Under the pieces are notes generated by a model. That model worked only from the letters and a program-made list of their open reading frames with translations. It did no database searches and was not told where the DNA came from. From positions 1 through 50,894 of the forward strand of contig CAIUOG010000151.1 of the NCBI GenBank assembly GCA_903900705.1: a stretch of 50,894 bases of DNA. Direction: 5' to 3'. A program made the position numbers and the translations under genes. This DNA is from an uncultured Acidobacteriia bacterium (lineage in GTDB: Bacteria > Acidobacteriota > Terriglobia > Bryobacterales > Bryobacteraceae). Shown one piece after another: positions 12,646 to 21,179 of the stretch (the stretch's first letter is position 1; the number at the start of each line of letters is the position of its first letter).

Positions 12646-14975
12646 TGCCTGATCGTGAACTCATGCGTCGCCGCGCAGGTCTGACGCCGGACTCCTTTCC
12701 CCCAGGAGTCCCGGGGCTCCCTCCTGTTTCCGAGGAAACCGATGCGGGGCTGCAGCCCATACCCGTCATCCAGTTTCTGCGCATGCTCTGGATGCGTCGC
12801 GCCACGGTGCTGATTCTGGCCGCTCTTGGCGCGCTGATCGGTCTGCTCTTTCTGCTCCCGCAGCCCCCCCAGTACCGCGCCGAAGTCGCGGTGGAGGTTC
12901 AGGCGCTGAATGAGGATTTTCTCTACAGCCGCGACGTGAACCCGAACTCTACCCAGAGCAATATCTTTCCCGAGGTCGATCTGGCCACCCAGGCACGCCT
13001 TCTGCGCACGCAGAGCCTGCTCTCCCGCGTGAAAGCCCGCCTCGCGTCCGACCCGTCGCTCCATATTGAAGCGCCGCCTGATCGCCTGGCGGCCTGGCGC
13101 AAAGTCCTCCACCTGCCTGGCGAGAGGCGCCCCACTCCGGACGAGATGCTCACTGAGACTGCCGCCAGCGTTCGCGTGAATCCCACCCGCAACACGCGGA
13201 TCATCTCGATCTCCTGTGATTCGGGCGACCCTAAACTGGCGGCCGCCTTCGCCAATAAGATGGCTTCCGAGTACATCGACCAGACGCTCGAAAACCGCTG
13301 GCAGTCGGCCCAGCACACCGGCGAGTGGCTGGGCCGCCAGATGGACGAGATGAAGATCAAGCTGGAGCGGTCTGAACAGCAGTTGCAGACCTATGCGGCG
13401 GCGATGAATCTGGTTGTCACCTCCGACGCGCAGAAGGTCAATGTTTCAGAAGAAAAGCTCCGTCAGGTACAGGCGGAATTGTCGGCCGCCGAAGCTGAGC
13501 GCGTCTCCCGGCAGGCCCGCTATGAACAGGTGGTCTCCGGCCGCATCGAGTCGCTCGGTCAGGTGGTGGATGATGCGTCGCTGCGTACCTTTGAGGTAAA
13601 GCTTGCGGACATGCGACGGGAACTGGCAGATCTCAGTTCCACCTTTACCCCCGCGCATTACAAGGTTCAGAAACTGCAGGCGCAGATAGCCGAAATGGAG
13701 TCCGAGCAAAAGAAGGCGCGGGCCCGTATCGCGGAACGCATCTACGGCGAATTTCGCGAAGCGGAACGCCGCGAAAAGCTTCTCGCCGCGCAGTATGAGT
13801 CGCAGTCGGCACTGGTTTCCGACCAGGCCGGCAAGCTGGTGCATTACAGTCTGCTGCAGCGGGAAGTGGAAACCAATCGCCAACTCTACGAAACGCTTCT
13901 GCACAAAGTGAAGGAAGCCGGCATCAGCGCGGCATTGCGGGCCTCCAACATCCGGATCGCGGACCCTGCTGAGATCCCCACCTCCCCGTTTGCCCCCAAC
14001 CTGCTGAGAGGCAGCGCGCTCGGGTTGCTGTTGGGCCTTTGCGGCGGCGTGGCTCTCGCCTTCATTCAGGAACGCGCCGATCGTAGCATTCAGATCCCGG
14101 CGGACGCGGCCTTCTACCTGAATGTGCCCCTGCTGGGGGTTGTACCTTCCTGGTCCCTCGACCGAAAGCGGGGCTATGAACGACAACTGATCGCCGGGGC
14201 GGTGGAGAAAAGCCCCGTCCTGAGCGATTTCACGGGCGGCAGTTCCGCTGTGTCGGAAGGGCTTCGCGCCATTCTCACTTCCATCCTGTTTACGGAGCGC
14301 CGCACGCCTCTCCAGGTCATGGTGGTCAGCAGTCCGGGCATTTCGGAAGGCAAGACCACCGTCGCCTGCAATCTCGCGCTTGCGTACGCCGAAGCGGGGC
14401 GCAGTGTGCTGTTGATCGATTGCGACATGCGGCGCCCCCGGCTGCATGATATTTTCGACGTGCCGAACGATTCCGGACTCGCCAGCCTGCTCGCCGTCAA
14501 AGAGCCGCTGGATACCCGCTCCATCTTCCGCGCGGCCCGCAGCACCCGTTACCCGGGCGTGAGCCTGCTGACGAGCGGCATTCCGGAAAACGGAGCGGCC
14601 AATCTGCTGCATTCCCGCCGTCTTGGAGAGTTCCTCGCGATTGCCCGCGAACAGTTTGATGTGGTTTTGCTCGACACGCCGCCGCTGCTGCAGCTTGCCG
14701 ATGCGCGCATCGTTGGCTCCTACGCCGACGGACTGCTGATGGTGATCCGGGCGGGCCACACCACACGGGACAGCGCGGTCGCCGCGCGCCAGCAACTGGC
14801 GGAGGATGGCATCCCGGTCCTCGGTGTTGCGCTGAACGACTGGAACCCGCGTTTCCCCGAATACTACGGCTACGACTACTATTCGAAGGGCTATTCGGGC
14901 AAAGAGAACTCGGGCAAAGAGAATTCCGGCAGAGCGAACCCCGGCAGCTCCGGCCCCGAAAATCCGGTATCCTGA
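12645..14975 (+). CDS. Wzc-like polysaccharide co-polymerase and BY-type tyrosine kinase
   Basis: This 776-residue inner-membrane protein controls chain length and couples to the exporter. A first membrane segment is at about 53-71 (ATVLILAALGALIGLLFLL). A long periplasmic Wzz/GumC region with coiled coils (about 230-400) follows. A second membrane segment (GSALGLLLGLCGGVALAFI) lies near 450, then the cytoplasmic kinase. Walker A is SEGKTT with Lys570, Walker A' is LLIDCDMRRP, and Walker B is VLLDTPP. The C-terminus has the autophosphorylation cluster with six Tyr between 740 and 750, followed by a short tandem repeat. It starts on the TGATG overlap with the exporter gene; the polymerase/ligase gene follows after 9 bp. 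Confidence 0.92.
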   Translation: MPDRELMRRRAGLTPDSFPPGVPGLPPVSEETDAGLQPIPVIQFLRMLWMRRATVLILAALGALIGLLFLLPQPPQYRAEVAVEVQALNEDFLYSRDVNPNSTQSNIFPEVDLATQARLLRTQSLLSRVKARLASDPSLHIEAPPDRLAAWRKVLHLPGERRPTPDEMLTETAASVRVNPTRNTRIISISCDSGDPKLAAAFANKMASEYIDQTLENRWQSAQHTGEWLGRQMDEMKIKLERSEQQLQTYAAAMNLVVTSDAQKVNVSEEKLRQVQAELSAAEAERVSRQARYEQVVSGRIESLGQVVDDASLRTFEVKLADMRRELADLSSTFTPAHYKVQKLQAQIAEMESEQKKARARIAERIYGEFREAERREKLLAAQYESQSALVSDQAGKLVHYSLLQREVETNRQLYETLLHKVKEAGISAALRASNIRIADPAEIPTSPFAPNLLRGSALGLLLGLCGGVALAFIQERADRSIQIPADAAFYLNVPLLGVVPSWSLDRKRGYERQLIAGAVEKSPVLSDFTGGSSAVSEGLRAILTSILFTERRTPLQVMVVSSPGISEGKTTVACNLALAYAEAGRSVLLIDCDMRRPRLHDIFDVPNDSGLASLLAVKEPLDTRSIFRAARSTRYPGVSLLTSGIPENGAANLLHSRRLGEFLAIAREQFDVVLLDTPPLLQLADARIVGSYADGLLMVIRAGHTTRDSAVAARQQLAEDGIPVLGVALNDWNPRFPEYYGYDYYSKGYSGKENSGKENSGRANPGSSGPENPVS
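14895..14939 (+). repeat. Three tandem 15-bp units at the end of the tyrosine kinase gene
   Basis: Three in-frame 15-bp copies encode SGKEN, SGKEN and SGRAN just after the Tyr cluster (from codon 751). The first two differ by one base. Such units change copy number easily, so tail length may vary between strains. Confidence 0.75.
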
Positions 14976-14984
14976 CCCTTACCG

Positions 14985-16391
14985 GTGCCCCGTCCTTCCG
15001 CCAGAACCGACGCGTTCTTTCTGCTGAGCTGGGGCGTCATCTTCGCCTTTACCGTTGTTTCCTTCGGCGGCGTCACCAGGCCGGAATGGTCCTGGTCGGT
15101 TCTGGCGCTGGCAGCGTTCGCCGTCCTTCTGTGGGGCGTGGGGCCGGTCGCGCGGCTGGCGCCGGCACTTTCCCCGCTGCTGCTCGCGGCAGCTCTTGTT
15201 GCGCCGCTCTACGTCGCCCTGCAGATGTTGCCGCTTCCACCGGGTCTGCTGCGACTTCTCTCACCCGGCCGCGCAGGCGTGTCCGACGCGCTCGCCCCGC
15301 TTGGCGCCGCCGGGGCGCACTGGATACCGCTCACGGTCGACCCCTGGGCCACCGCGCAGCATTTCGTCCGTCTGCTGGCCTATCTGGTTACGTTCCTCGC
15401 CGCCCGCGAACTTGGCTGGCGGTACGCCCGCCGCCGCTGGATCCTCACGCTGCCGGTTCTCTGTGTAGCCCTCGCTGAAGCCGCGCTTGGCCTCTTCCAG
15501 TACCGGAATGGCGCGCCGCATGCCACCGGCACTTATGTGAATCCGAATCACTTCGCGGGGCTGCTGGAGCTTTCGCTTCCGTTTGCGGTGATGTACTCGC
15601 TCAGCCGCCTGCGCCGCCTCCACCAGACCATTCCCGAGGCGTTGCTTTTCATCGCACTCTGGGCCGGATCGCTGCTTCTCTTTCTGGGGGTTGCCTACTC
15701 GTTATCCCGTTCCGGACTGGCCGCGACGTTGATTTCCATGGTCATGGGGATCGCCCTGCTGGCCGCGCGAAGCCGCGCCCGCTGGCTGGCCCTGCTGCCG
15801 GTGGCGCTGTGCCTGATGATTCTGTTGTCCGTCCCCATTCCGCTGCTGGACCGGCTTTCCTCTTCCTCCGCCCCCGAAACCGCCGCCGCCACTGGTGAAA
15901 TCAGCGCCCAAACCCGGCTGCGGTTCTGGCGCGAAACCCTGCTGCTGGTGCGCGACTACCCTGTTTTCGGCTGCGGACTGGGTACTTACGTTTCCGCAAT
16001 CCAGAAGTACCGCTCGTCCGCGCCCCTCAGTCTGCTCGATTACGCGCACAACGATTACCTGCAACTGCTGGCTGAACTCGGGCTGGCCGGTTTTGTGCCC
16101 GGCATCCTGCTCGCCGCCTGGTTTCTGGTCCGGATCTTCCGCACGGCGCTCGACCCCACCCTCAGTACCAACTCGGGCTATCTCGCGATTGCCTGCGCCA
16201 CTGCCCTGGTTGCTCTGGCCGTGCACAGCCTGACCGATTTCAACCTTTACATTCCCGCCAATGCGATGTTGGCCGCCTGGGTCGCGGGCATAGCCGGCGC
16301 GCTGGAAGTGGCCCCGGAACGCGTCCTGCGGAAGCGGTCCTCGACGGGCTATTACTCCGGCGCGAACGATATCGTCGCCTCCGCGCCGTAG
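14985..16391 (+). CDS. O-antigen ligase/polymerase family membrane protein
   Basis: This 468-residue protein with about ten or more membrane segments starts at GTG 14985, 9 bp after the kinase gene. The signature of the Wzy_C/WaaL superfamily is clear: RLRFWRETLLLVRDYPVFGCGLGTY and the loop HNDYLQLLAELGLAGF, where the His and the preceding Arg residues are typically essential. It would join or polymerise lipid-linked oligosaccharides at the periplasmic face. Its place after a Wza-like exporter and a Wzc-like kinase suggests the polymerase for the same exopolysaccharide, although ligases share the fold. The last 40 bp overlap the convergent gene. Confidence 0.88.
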   Translation: MPRPSARTDAFFLLSWGVIFAFTVVSFGGVTRPEWSWSVLALAAFAVLLWGVGPVARLAPALSPLLLAAALVAPLYVALQMLPLPPGLLRLLSPGRAGVSDALAPLGAAGAHWIPLTVDPWATAQHFVRLLAYLVTFLAARELGWRYARRRWILTLPVLCVALAEAALGLFQYRNGAPHATGTYVNPNHFAGLLELSLPFAVMYSLSRLRRLHQTIPEALLFIALWAGSLLLFLGVAYSLSRSGLAATLISMVMGIALLAARSRARWLALLPVALCLMILLSVPIPLLDRLSSSSAPETAAATGEISAQTRLRFWRETLLLVRDYPVFGCGLGTYVSAIQKYRSSAPLSLLDYAHNDYLQLLAELGLAGFVPGILLAAWFLVRIFRTALDPTLSTNSGYLAIACATALVALAVHSLTDFNLYIPANAMLAAWVAGIAGALEVAPERVLRKRSSTGYYSGANDIVASAP

Positions 16392-17107
16392 CGCGCGTAG
16401 TCAGAGAAGGTGGTGACGTTCCATTCCGCGCGGTTCCCCGCGCCCGCCCTTGCCACCCGGTAGGTTGCCTCCGCCGGCAGCGTGAAGTTTCTGCCGCCAA
16501 CCTCCACCGAGTGGAAGAGGACGCTCCACGTGACCCGAGCCACACCGGATCCGGCGGGCGCGGGCGCGGAGATCCAATCGATGCGGCTGATCTCACCGGT
16601 CAACGGCGAAACCGTGACATGGCCTTCGAAATCCAGCCAGAACGTCTTGCCGTCCACGCCGATGTACCAGCGCCGCTGGCTGGCCGGGACCAGGAAACAG
16701 ATGTCGCCTCCGTCCTCGATGACGGGTTTCCGGAGTGCTTCCCGCGTGACGCGCAGCAGCGTCGCCAGTTCGCCGAAAGACCACAACCCGCCCAGTTGCG
16801 CTACTTCCGGTATCGCCCTTCCGCCGCGCCAGATCCCGGAGTACTGTTCCACGCCGTCCACGACCTCCACCACCGCGTCCAGCGAGTCGCGCCTGTGGGT
16901 CCGGGCGCCGCTCCCCACGTACCGTTCCACCCTTTCGTGGATCACCAGATTGCCCAGGTCCGCCAGGCTGCTGTCGAGCCTCTGCCAGACAGTCGGAGCC
17001 GTGGGTGTGTGCCGCATGTTCGGATCCACGCTGATCGAATCCGTGGCTTTTCCCATTCCCGCGAACAGGCACAGCAGCATGAGAAAATTGCGCGGCATCC
17101 AGGACAT
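16352..17107 (-). CDS. Secreted protein of unknown function
   Basis: This 251-residue protein has an N-terminal signal-like segment (NFLMLLCLFAGMGKA). The mature region resembles beta-rich secreted acidobacterial proteins: VIHERVERYV, then QRRWYIGVDGKTFWLDFEGHVTVSPLTGEI and RVTWSVLFHSVEVGGRNFTLP. I do not recognise a named domain or catalytic motif. The start ATG 17107 has no good ribosome-binding site; ATG 17098 is close by. Its 3' end overlaps the O-antigen ligase gene by 40 bp on the opposite strand, so transcripts from the two genes are complementary there. Confidence 0.65.
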   Translation of the reverse strand: MSWMPRNFLMLLCLFAGMGKATDSISVDPNMRHTPTAPTVWQRLDSSLADLGNLVIHERVERYVGSGARTHRRDSLDAVVEVVDGVEQYSGIWRGGRAIPEVAQLGGLWSFGELATLLRVTREALRKPVIEDGGDICFLVPASQRRWYIGVDGKTFWLDFEGHVTVSPLTGEISRIDWISAPAPAGSGVARVTWSVLFHSVEVGGRNFTLPAEATYRVARAGAGNRAEWNVTTFSDYARYGAEATISFAPE

Positions 17108-17370
17108 ATATCGGTGGAAAGCCCTCTGACCTTTACCTTGCGTCGCCTGCGCTCCGAATGCTTGGGAAAAGGCTTCCCGACACCTTCAGTATGGGCTGGT
17201 TCCGAGCCGTCCGAGGGCGGAATCCGGGCCGGGAAATACACCGATAACCAGAGCGATCATCCCCTCTTCGCACGGTTCGCAACTTTTTCCGGCGGCAAGG
17301 GTTAACCTCTGTACCTTAAACGTTATCTGCGATAACCTGTTGAGACTGACTCCTGTGAGGGGAATCTGAG
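17108..17370. promoter_or_regulatory. 263-bp divergent intergenic region with a perfect 6-bp inverted repeat
   Basis: No gene is seen here. GTTATC (17322-17327) and GATAAC (17331-17336) form a perfect inverted repeat with a 3-bp spacer. It lies about 35 bp before the DUF1501 start, where it could serve as an operator or a small 5'-UTR hairpin. GAGGGGAA a few bases before ATG 17371 is a strong ribosome-binding site. A GGTTAACC palindrome lies just upstream, around 17300. Confidence 0.4.
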
Positions 17371-18756
17371 ATGCAAAACGACCGCCGCCACCACTGTTCC
17401 GGCCCCATTTATCCGACCGCTTTCGGTCGCCGCAGCTTCATCCAGGCCGGCCTGCTCGGCGGCATGGGCCTTTCCCTTCCGGATCTGCTGAAGATCCAGG
17501 CTCGCGCCGGTGAAGTCCGGCCCTCCACGCAGGCGTTGAACAGGCCGGAAGGCCCCGCGAAGTCCGTCATCCAGATCATCCTCCCCGGCGGCCTGGCGCA
17601 TCAGGAGTCGTGGGATCCGAAGCCCGAAGCGCCCATTGAGTACCGCGGGCCGCTTGGCGTGGTGAAGACCAGCATTCCCGGCGTCGTCTTCAGCGAGAAT
17701 CTCTCCCGCACCGCAAAGATTGCCGATAAGATTACCGTCGTTCGCTCCATTACCGGGCATATTCCCGATCACGCGCAGGCGACCTACCAGATGTTCACTG
17801 GCTATCTGCCGTCGCCCGCCATTCAACACCCCAGCATCGGCGCGATCGTTTCGCAGAATTTCGGGCCGCGCAGGGATCTGCCTCCGTACGTCGGTGTTCC
17901 CAATGTTCCCTCCGCCGGCGGCACCGGTTACCTGAGTTCGAAGTTCGGCGCATTCGAACTGGGTGTGAATCCGGTTCAGAAGAGCTTCCAGGTACGCGAC
18001 ATCGCGTTGCCGAAGAACATCACCGACGAACGCTTCACGCGCCGACGCACTGCCCGCGAGGCTCTGGAAGATCACTTCCGCGAGATCGAAGCGAACCCGG
18101 CCGAACTGGATACGATGGACCAGTTCTACCAGCAGGCCTATAAGCTGATCAGTTCGCCGGAAGCGAAAAAAGCCTTCTCACTGGATGGAGAACCGGATTC
18201 CATGACGGACCTCTACGGTGAGTACAAACGGAACGGCACCGGCCCTGTGATTCCCATCGGCCGGCAGCTGATGCTGGCCCGCCGCCTGGTCGAAGCCGGG
18301 GTCCGTCTGGTGACGGTCATGTACAACGGCACCGACGGCTGGGATAACCATACCCGCATTAAGGAATCGGTCGGCAACGGCATGCCCGCTTTCGACCATG
18401 CTTTCGCGGGCCTGATCACGGACCTCGATCAGCGCGGCCTGCTCGATTCCACGCTCGTCATGGTGACCTCCGAATTTGGCCGCAGCCCCAAGATCAATGA
18501 GACCGCTGGTCGTGACCACTGGGCTCGCGTTTACTCGCAGGTGCTCGCCGGAGGCGGCATCGCCCGGGGCCAGATTTACGGCTCGTCCAATGCGACCGCC
18601 GCTGAGCCGGATCGCGACCCGGTTACGGTGGAAAACTTCCTCGCCACCGTCTATCACCAACTCGGCATCAACGCCGAAGACCGGCTGCTGGCGCCGGGCG
18701 GACGCCCGATCGACATCGTGCGCGATGGTCGCGCCGTTCCTGGCCTGATCAGCTGA
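17371..18756 (+). CDS. DUF1501 family protein, Tat-exported
   Basis: This 461-residue DUF1501 protein has a twin-arginine signal (GRRSFIQAGLLGG, Arg20-Arg21), so it is folded before export. The family has an alkaline-phosphatase/sulfatase-like fold. Conserved blocks include IQIILPGGLAHQESWDPKPEAP, VMVTSEFGRSPKIN and GRDHWARVYSQVLAGGGI. The C-terminal ATVYHQLGI and LAPGGRPIDIV are also typical. No biochemical role is established. It heads a co-directional chain with a PPC-domain protein, a DUF1549/DUF1553 protein and a cytochrome/WD40 protein. Such clusters are typical of Planctomycetota and Solibacter-type Acidobacteriota. The next gene starts 5 bp after its stop. Confidence 0.93.
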   Translation: MQNDRRHHCSGPIYPTAFGRRSFIQAGLLGGMGLSLPDLLKIQARAGEVRPSTQALNRPEGPAKSVIQIILPGGLAHQESWDPKPEAPIEYRGPLGVVKTSIPGVVFSENLSRTAKIADKITVVRSITGHIPDHAQATYQMFTGYLPSPAIQHPSIGAIVSQNFGPRRDLPPYVGVPNVPSAGGTGYLSSKFGAFELGVNPVQKSFQVRDIALPKNITDERFTRRRTAREALEDHFREIEANPAELDTMDQFYQQAYKLISSPEAKKAFSLDGEPDSMTDLYGEYKRNGTGPVIPIGRQLMLARRLVEAGVRLVTVMYNGTDGWDNHTRIKESVGNGMPAFDHAFAGLITDLDQRGLLDSTLVMVTSEFGRSPKINETAGRDHWARVYSQVLAGGGIARGQIYGSSNATAAEPDRDPVTVENFLATVYHQLGINAEDRLLAPGGRPIDIVRDGRAVPGLIS

Positions 18757-18761
18757 CGCCG

Positions 18762-21179
18762 ATGCGCCGGTACCTCGTCCTCGCCGCGCTTCTCGCCGTG
18801 AACCTTCACGCCGATACGCGCTACATGATCGACTACCTGCTGCCCCGCGGCGGCAGCGCGGGAGCTACCGTCGACGTGGAATTTCGCGGTATCTCGCTCG
18901 AAAATCCGAAAGAAGTTCTGTTCTACGGGGCTGGCATTCGCGCGACTGACCTGGCGCCGCTCCCGAAACCCACCGAGGGATTCAAGGCAAAGTTCCATAT
19001 CGCTCCCGGCTGCGCCCCTGGCGAGCATGTGCTGCGCGTCCGCACGGCGACGGCTCTCAGTGACGCGGTCACGTTCTGGGTCAGCCCATTCCCCACGGTG
19101 CTGGAAGCGGAGCCGAAGGTGGGCGGCAACGATACGCCGGACCGCGCCAAATGGGTCCGCCTGAACTCGACAGTGGAAGGCCAGATTCTGCCCGGTCAGG
19201 ATCAGGACAAGGACTTTTACAAGGTGGATCTGCAAAAGGGCCAGCGGCTGTCTGTGGAAGTGGAGGCCGCCCGCCTGGGCACGCTGCATACGGGCGGCGA
19301 GAACGATCTGGAAGTGCGGATTCTGGACGAGGCGGGCCGGGAAATCGGGCGCAATGACGACAGCGCCCTGTTCGTGCAGGACCCGATGCTCTCGCTGCTC
19401 GCCCCCGCCGACGGCACCTACTACATCGAGATCAAGCAGCAGATTTTCTACCCGCCGCGCCAGGGCTGGTATCGCGCGCACATCGGAACGTTCACCCGCC
19501 CCACCGCGCTGTATCCGGCTGGTGGCCCGGCCGGCGCCAGTCTCGACGTGAAGATTCTGGGCGACCCCGCGGGCGACCGCGTGGAATCCGTCGCGCTGCC
19601 GAAACAGACGGGGAACTTCGAGTATTTCGCCGGGCCGAAGGGCGAACAGCCGCCGTCACCGAATACGCTGCGTGTTTCCCCGTTTCCGAACGTTTTGTGG
19701 TCCGCCGCCTGCGCTCCGTGCGCCGCGAAGCTGCCCGTCGCGCTGAACGGAATTCTCGAAAAAGCCGGAGAGCCTCACACTTTTCAGTTTTCCGCGAAGA
19801 AGGGTGAGGCGTGGCACATCCGGGTTTACGCGCGCACGCTGGGTGCGCCAGTTGATCCGCGCATCTGGATCCGCCCGGTCAACTCGCAGAAGCATGTTCT
19901 TGAAGCGGACGATTCCAAGCTGACGGATCTGGGTTACCCCTCTTCACGCGGCACCTGGTACATCAAAGACCAGCAGGACCCCGCGGTGATCTTTAAGCCG
20001 GGCGCGGATGGCGACTACATTCTCGGCGTGGAAGATACCACCGGGGCCACCGGGCCGGACCATGTTTATCGCGTGGAGATTGAGCCGGCGCACGACACGC
20101 TGTATACCCACATCACGGTGGGCGATGGCTATCAACTGCCGCGCCTGACCGGCCTGGTGATACCGCAGAACAACCGCTGGACTCTGGACGTCCAACTCGC
20201 TCCCGGCCTTGGTAACAACTACAAAGGCGAAGTAGAGCTGGAGGCGGTGGGACTGCCGAAAGGCGTTACGATGATCGCGCCCCGCTTCGGCAAAGGCGTG
20301 ATGCGGATGCCTGTGCAGTTCGTTGCTGCCGCCAACGCCGAACCGCAGGCTGCGACCATTCAACTGCTGGCTCGACCGGTCTATAAGACCGCGAAGCTGG
20401 AAACGGCTTCGCGGCAGGGCTTCGCGCTTACCAACCGGGGCGGGGAACTGCCCTGGCATTTTGTGTTCCTTGATCGCTACGCGCTGGCGGTTACACAGCC
20501 CGCGCCCTTCCATATCGAACTCGAAAAGCCGGAAATCCCACTCACGCAGAGCGGTGAGCTGCTGCTGAAAGTGAAACTGGTCCGGCACGGCGATTTCAAA
20601 GAGGCCGTCGAGATTATTCCGGACTGGCTGCCGCCCGGTGTTTCGAAAGAAGGTGTGGTGACCATTCCGCCCGATAAGACCGAGGCGACTTTCCACATTC
20701 AGGCCAACGACAAGGCCGCCCCCGGGGTTTATCAGATTGCCATGAACGCCTCCACCACCACGGCGGGCAGCGATTCCTACAGCGGCGTGGGCCGCATCCG
20801 CGTCTCTTCGGCGTTTGTCGACCTCCGGGTTGCCGAGCCTTATCTGACTATCGACCTACAGCGCGGAAGCGTGGAACGTGGCAAAGAGGCTTATTTCACC
20901 GGTGTGCTGAAGCAGAAGAATCCCTTCCCCGGCAAAGCGACGGTGAGTCTGAAGCAACTGCCGCGCGGCGTGAAAATGCTGGAGCCCGCCCCGCGGATCA
21001 CCGCCAAAGATACGGAAGTCACGTTCCGCGTGGCCGCCGATCCAGACGCACTGGCGGGCCTTTACAAAGGGATTTCGTGTGATGTGATGGTAACGGTGGA
21101 AGGCCAGACCGTCCACCAGACCACTGGTTCCGGCACGCTTCGCATTGATGCCGCCAAGAGCCTGGAGGCAGGCAAATGA
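18762..21179 (+). CDS. Secreted protein with PPC (pre-peptidase C-terminal) domain
   Basis: This 805-residue secreted protein has the signal peptide RRYLVLAALLAVNLHA. It consists of beta-sandwich modules: an IPT-like start (RGGSAGATVDVEFRGISL), then a PPC domain at about 120-240 (STVEGQILPGQDQDKDFYKVDLQKGQRLSVEVEA). Further similar repeats follow in the middle (PVALNGILEKAGEPHTFQFSAKKGEAW) and the C-terminal half. No catalytic residues are apparent, so it is probably a structural or binding partner of the other operon products. Its stop overlaps the next start by 4 nt (ATGA), indicating co-translation. Confidence 0.88.
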   Translation: MRRYLVLAALLAVNLHADTRYMIDYLLPRGGSAGATVDVEFRGISLENPKEVLFYGAGIRATDLAPLPKPTEGFKAKFHIAPGCAPGEHVLRVRTATALSDAVTFWVSPFPTVLEAEPKVGGNDTPDRAKWVRLNSTVEGQILPGQDQDKDFYKVDLQKGQRLSVEVEAARLGTLHTGGENDLEVRILDEAGREIGRNDDSALFVQDPMLSLLAPADGTYYIEIKQQIFYPPRQGWYRAHIGTFTRPTALYPAGGPAGASLDVKILGDPAGDRVESVALPKQTGNFEYFAGPKGEQPPSPNTLRVSPFPNVLWSAACAPCAAKLPVALNGILEKAGEPHTFQFSAKKGEAWHIRVYARTLGAPVDPRIWIRPVNSQKHVLEADDSKLTDLGYPSSRGTWYIKDQQDPAVIFKPGADGDYILGVEDTTGATGPDHVYRVEIEPAHDTLYTHITVGDGYQLPRLTGLVIPQNNRWTLDVQLAPGLGNNYKGEVELEAVGLPKGVTMIAPRFGKGVMRMPVQFVAAANAEPQAATIQLLARPVYKTAKLETASRQGFALTNRGGELPWHFVFLDRYALAVTQPAPFHIELEKPEIPLTQSGELLLKVKLVRHGDFKEAVEIIPDWLPPGVSKEGVVTIPPDKTEATFHIQANDKAAPGVYQIAMNASTTTAGSDSYSGVGRIRVSSAFVDLRVAEPYLTIDLQRGSVERGKEAYFTGVLKQKNPFPGKATVSLKQLPRGVKMLEPAPRITAKDTEVTFRVAADPDALAGLYKGISCDVMVTVEGQTVHQTTGSGTLRIDAAKSLEAGK

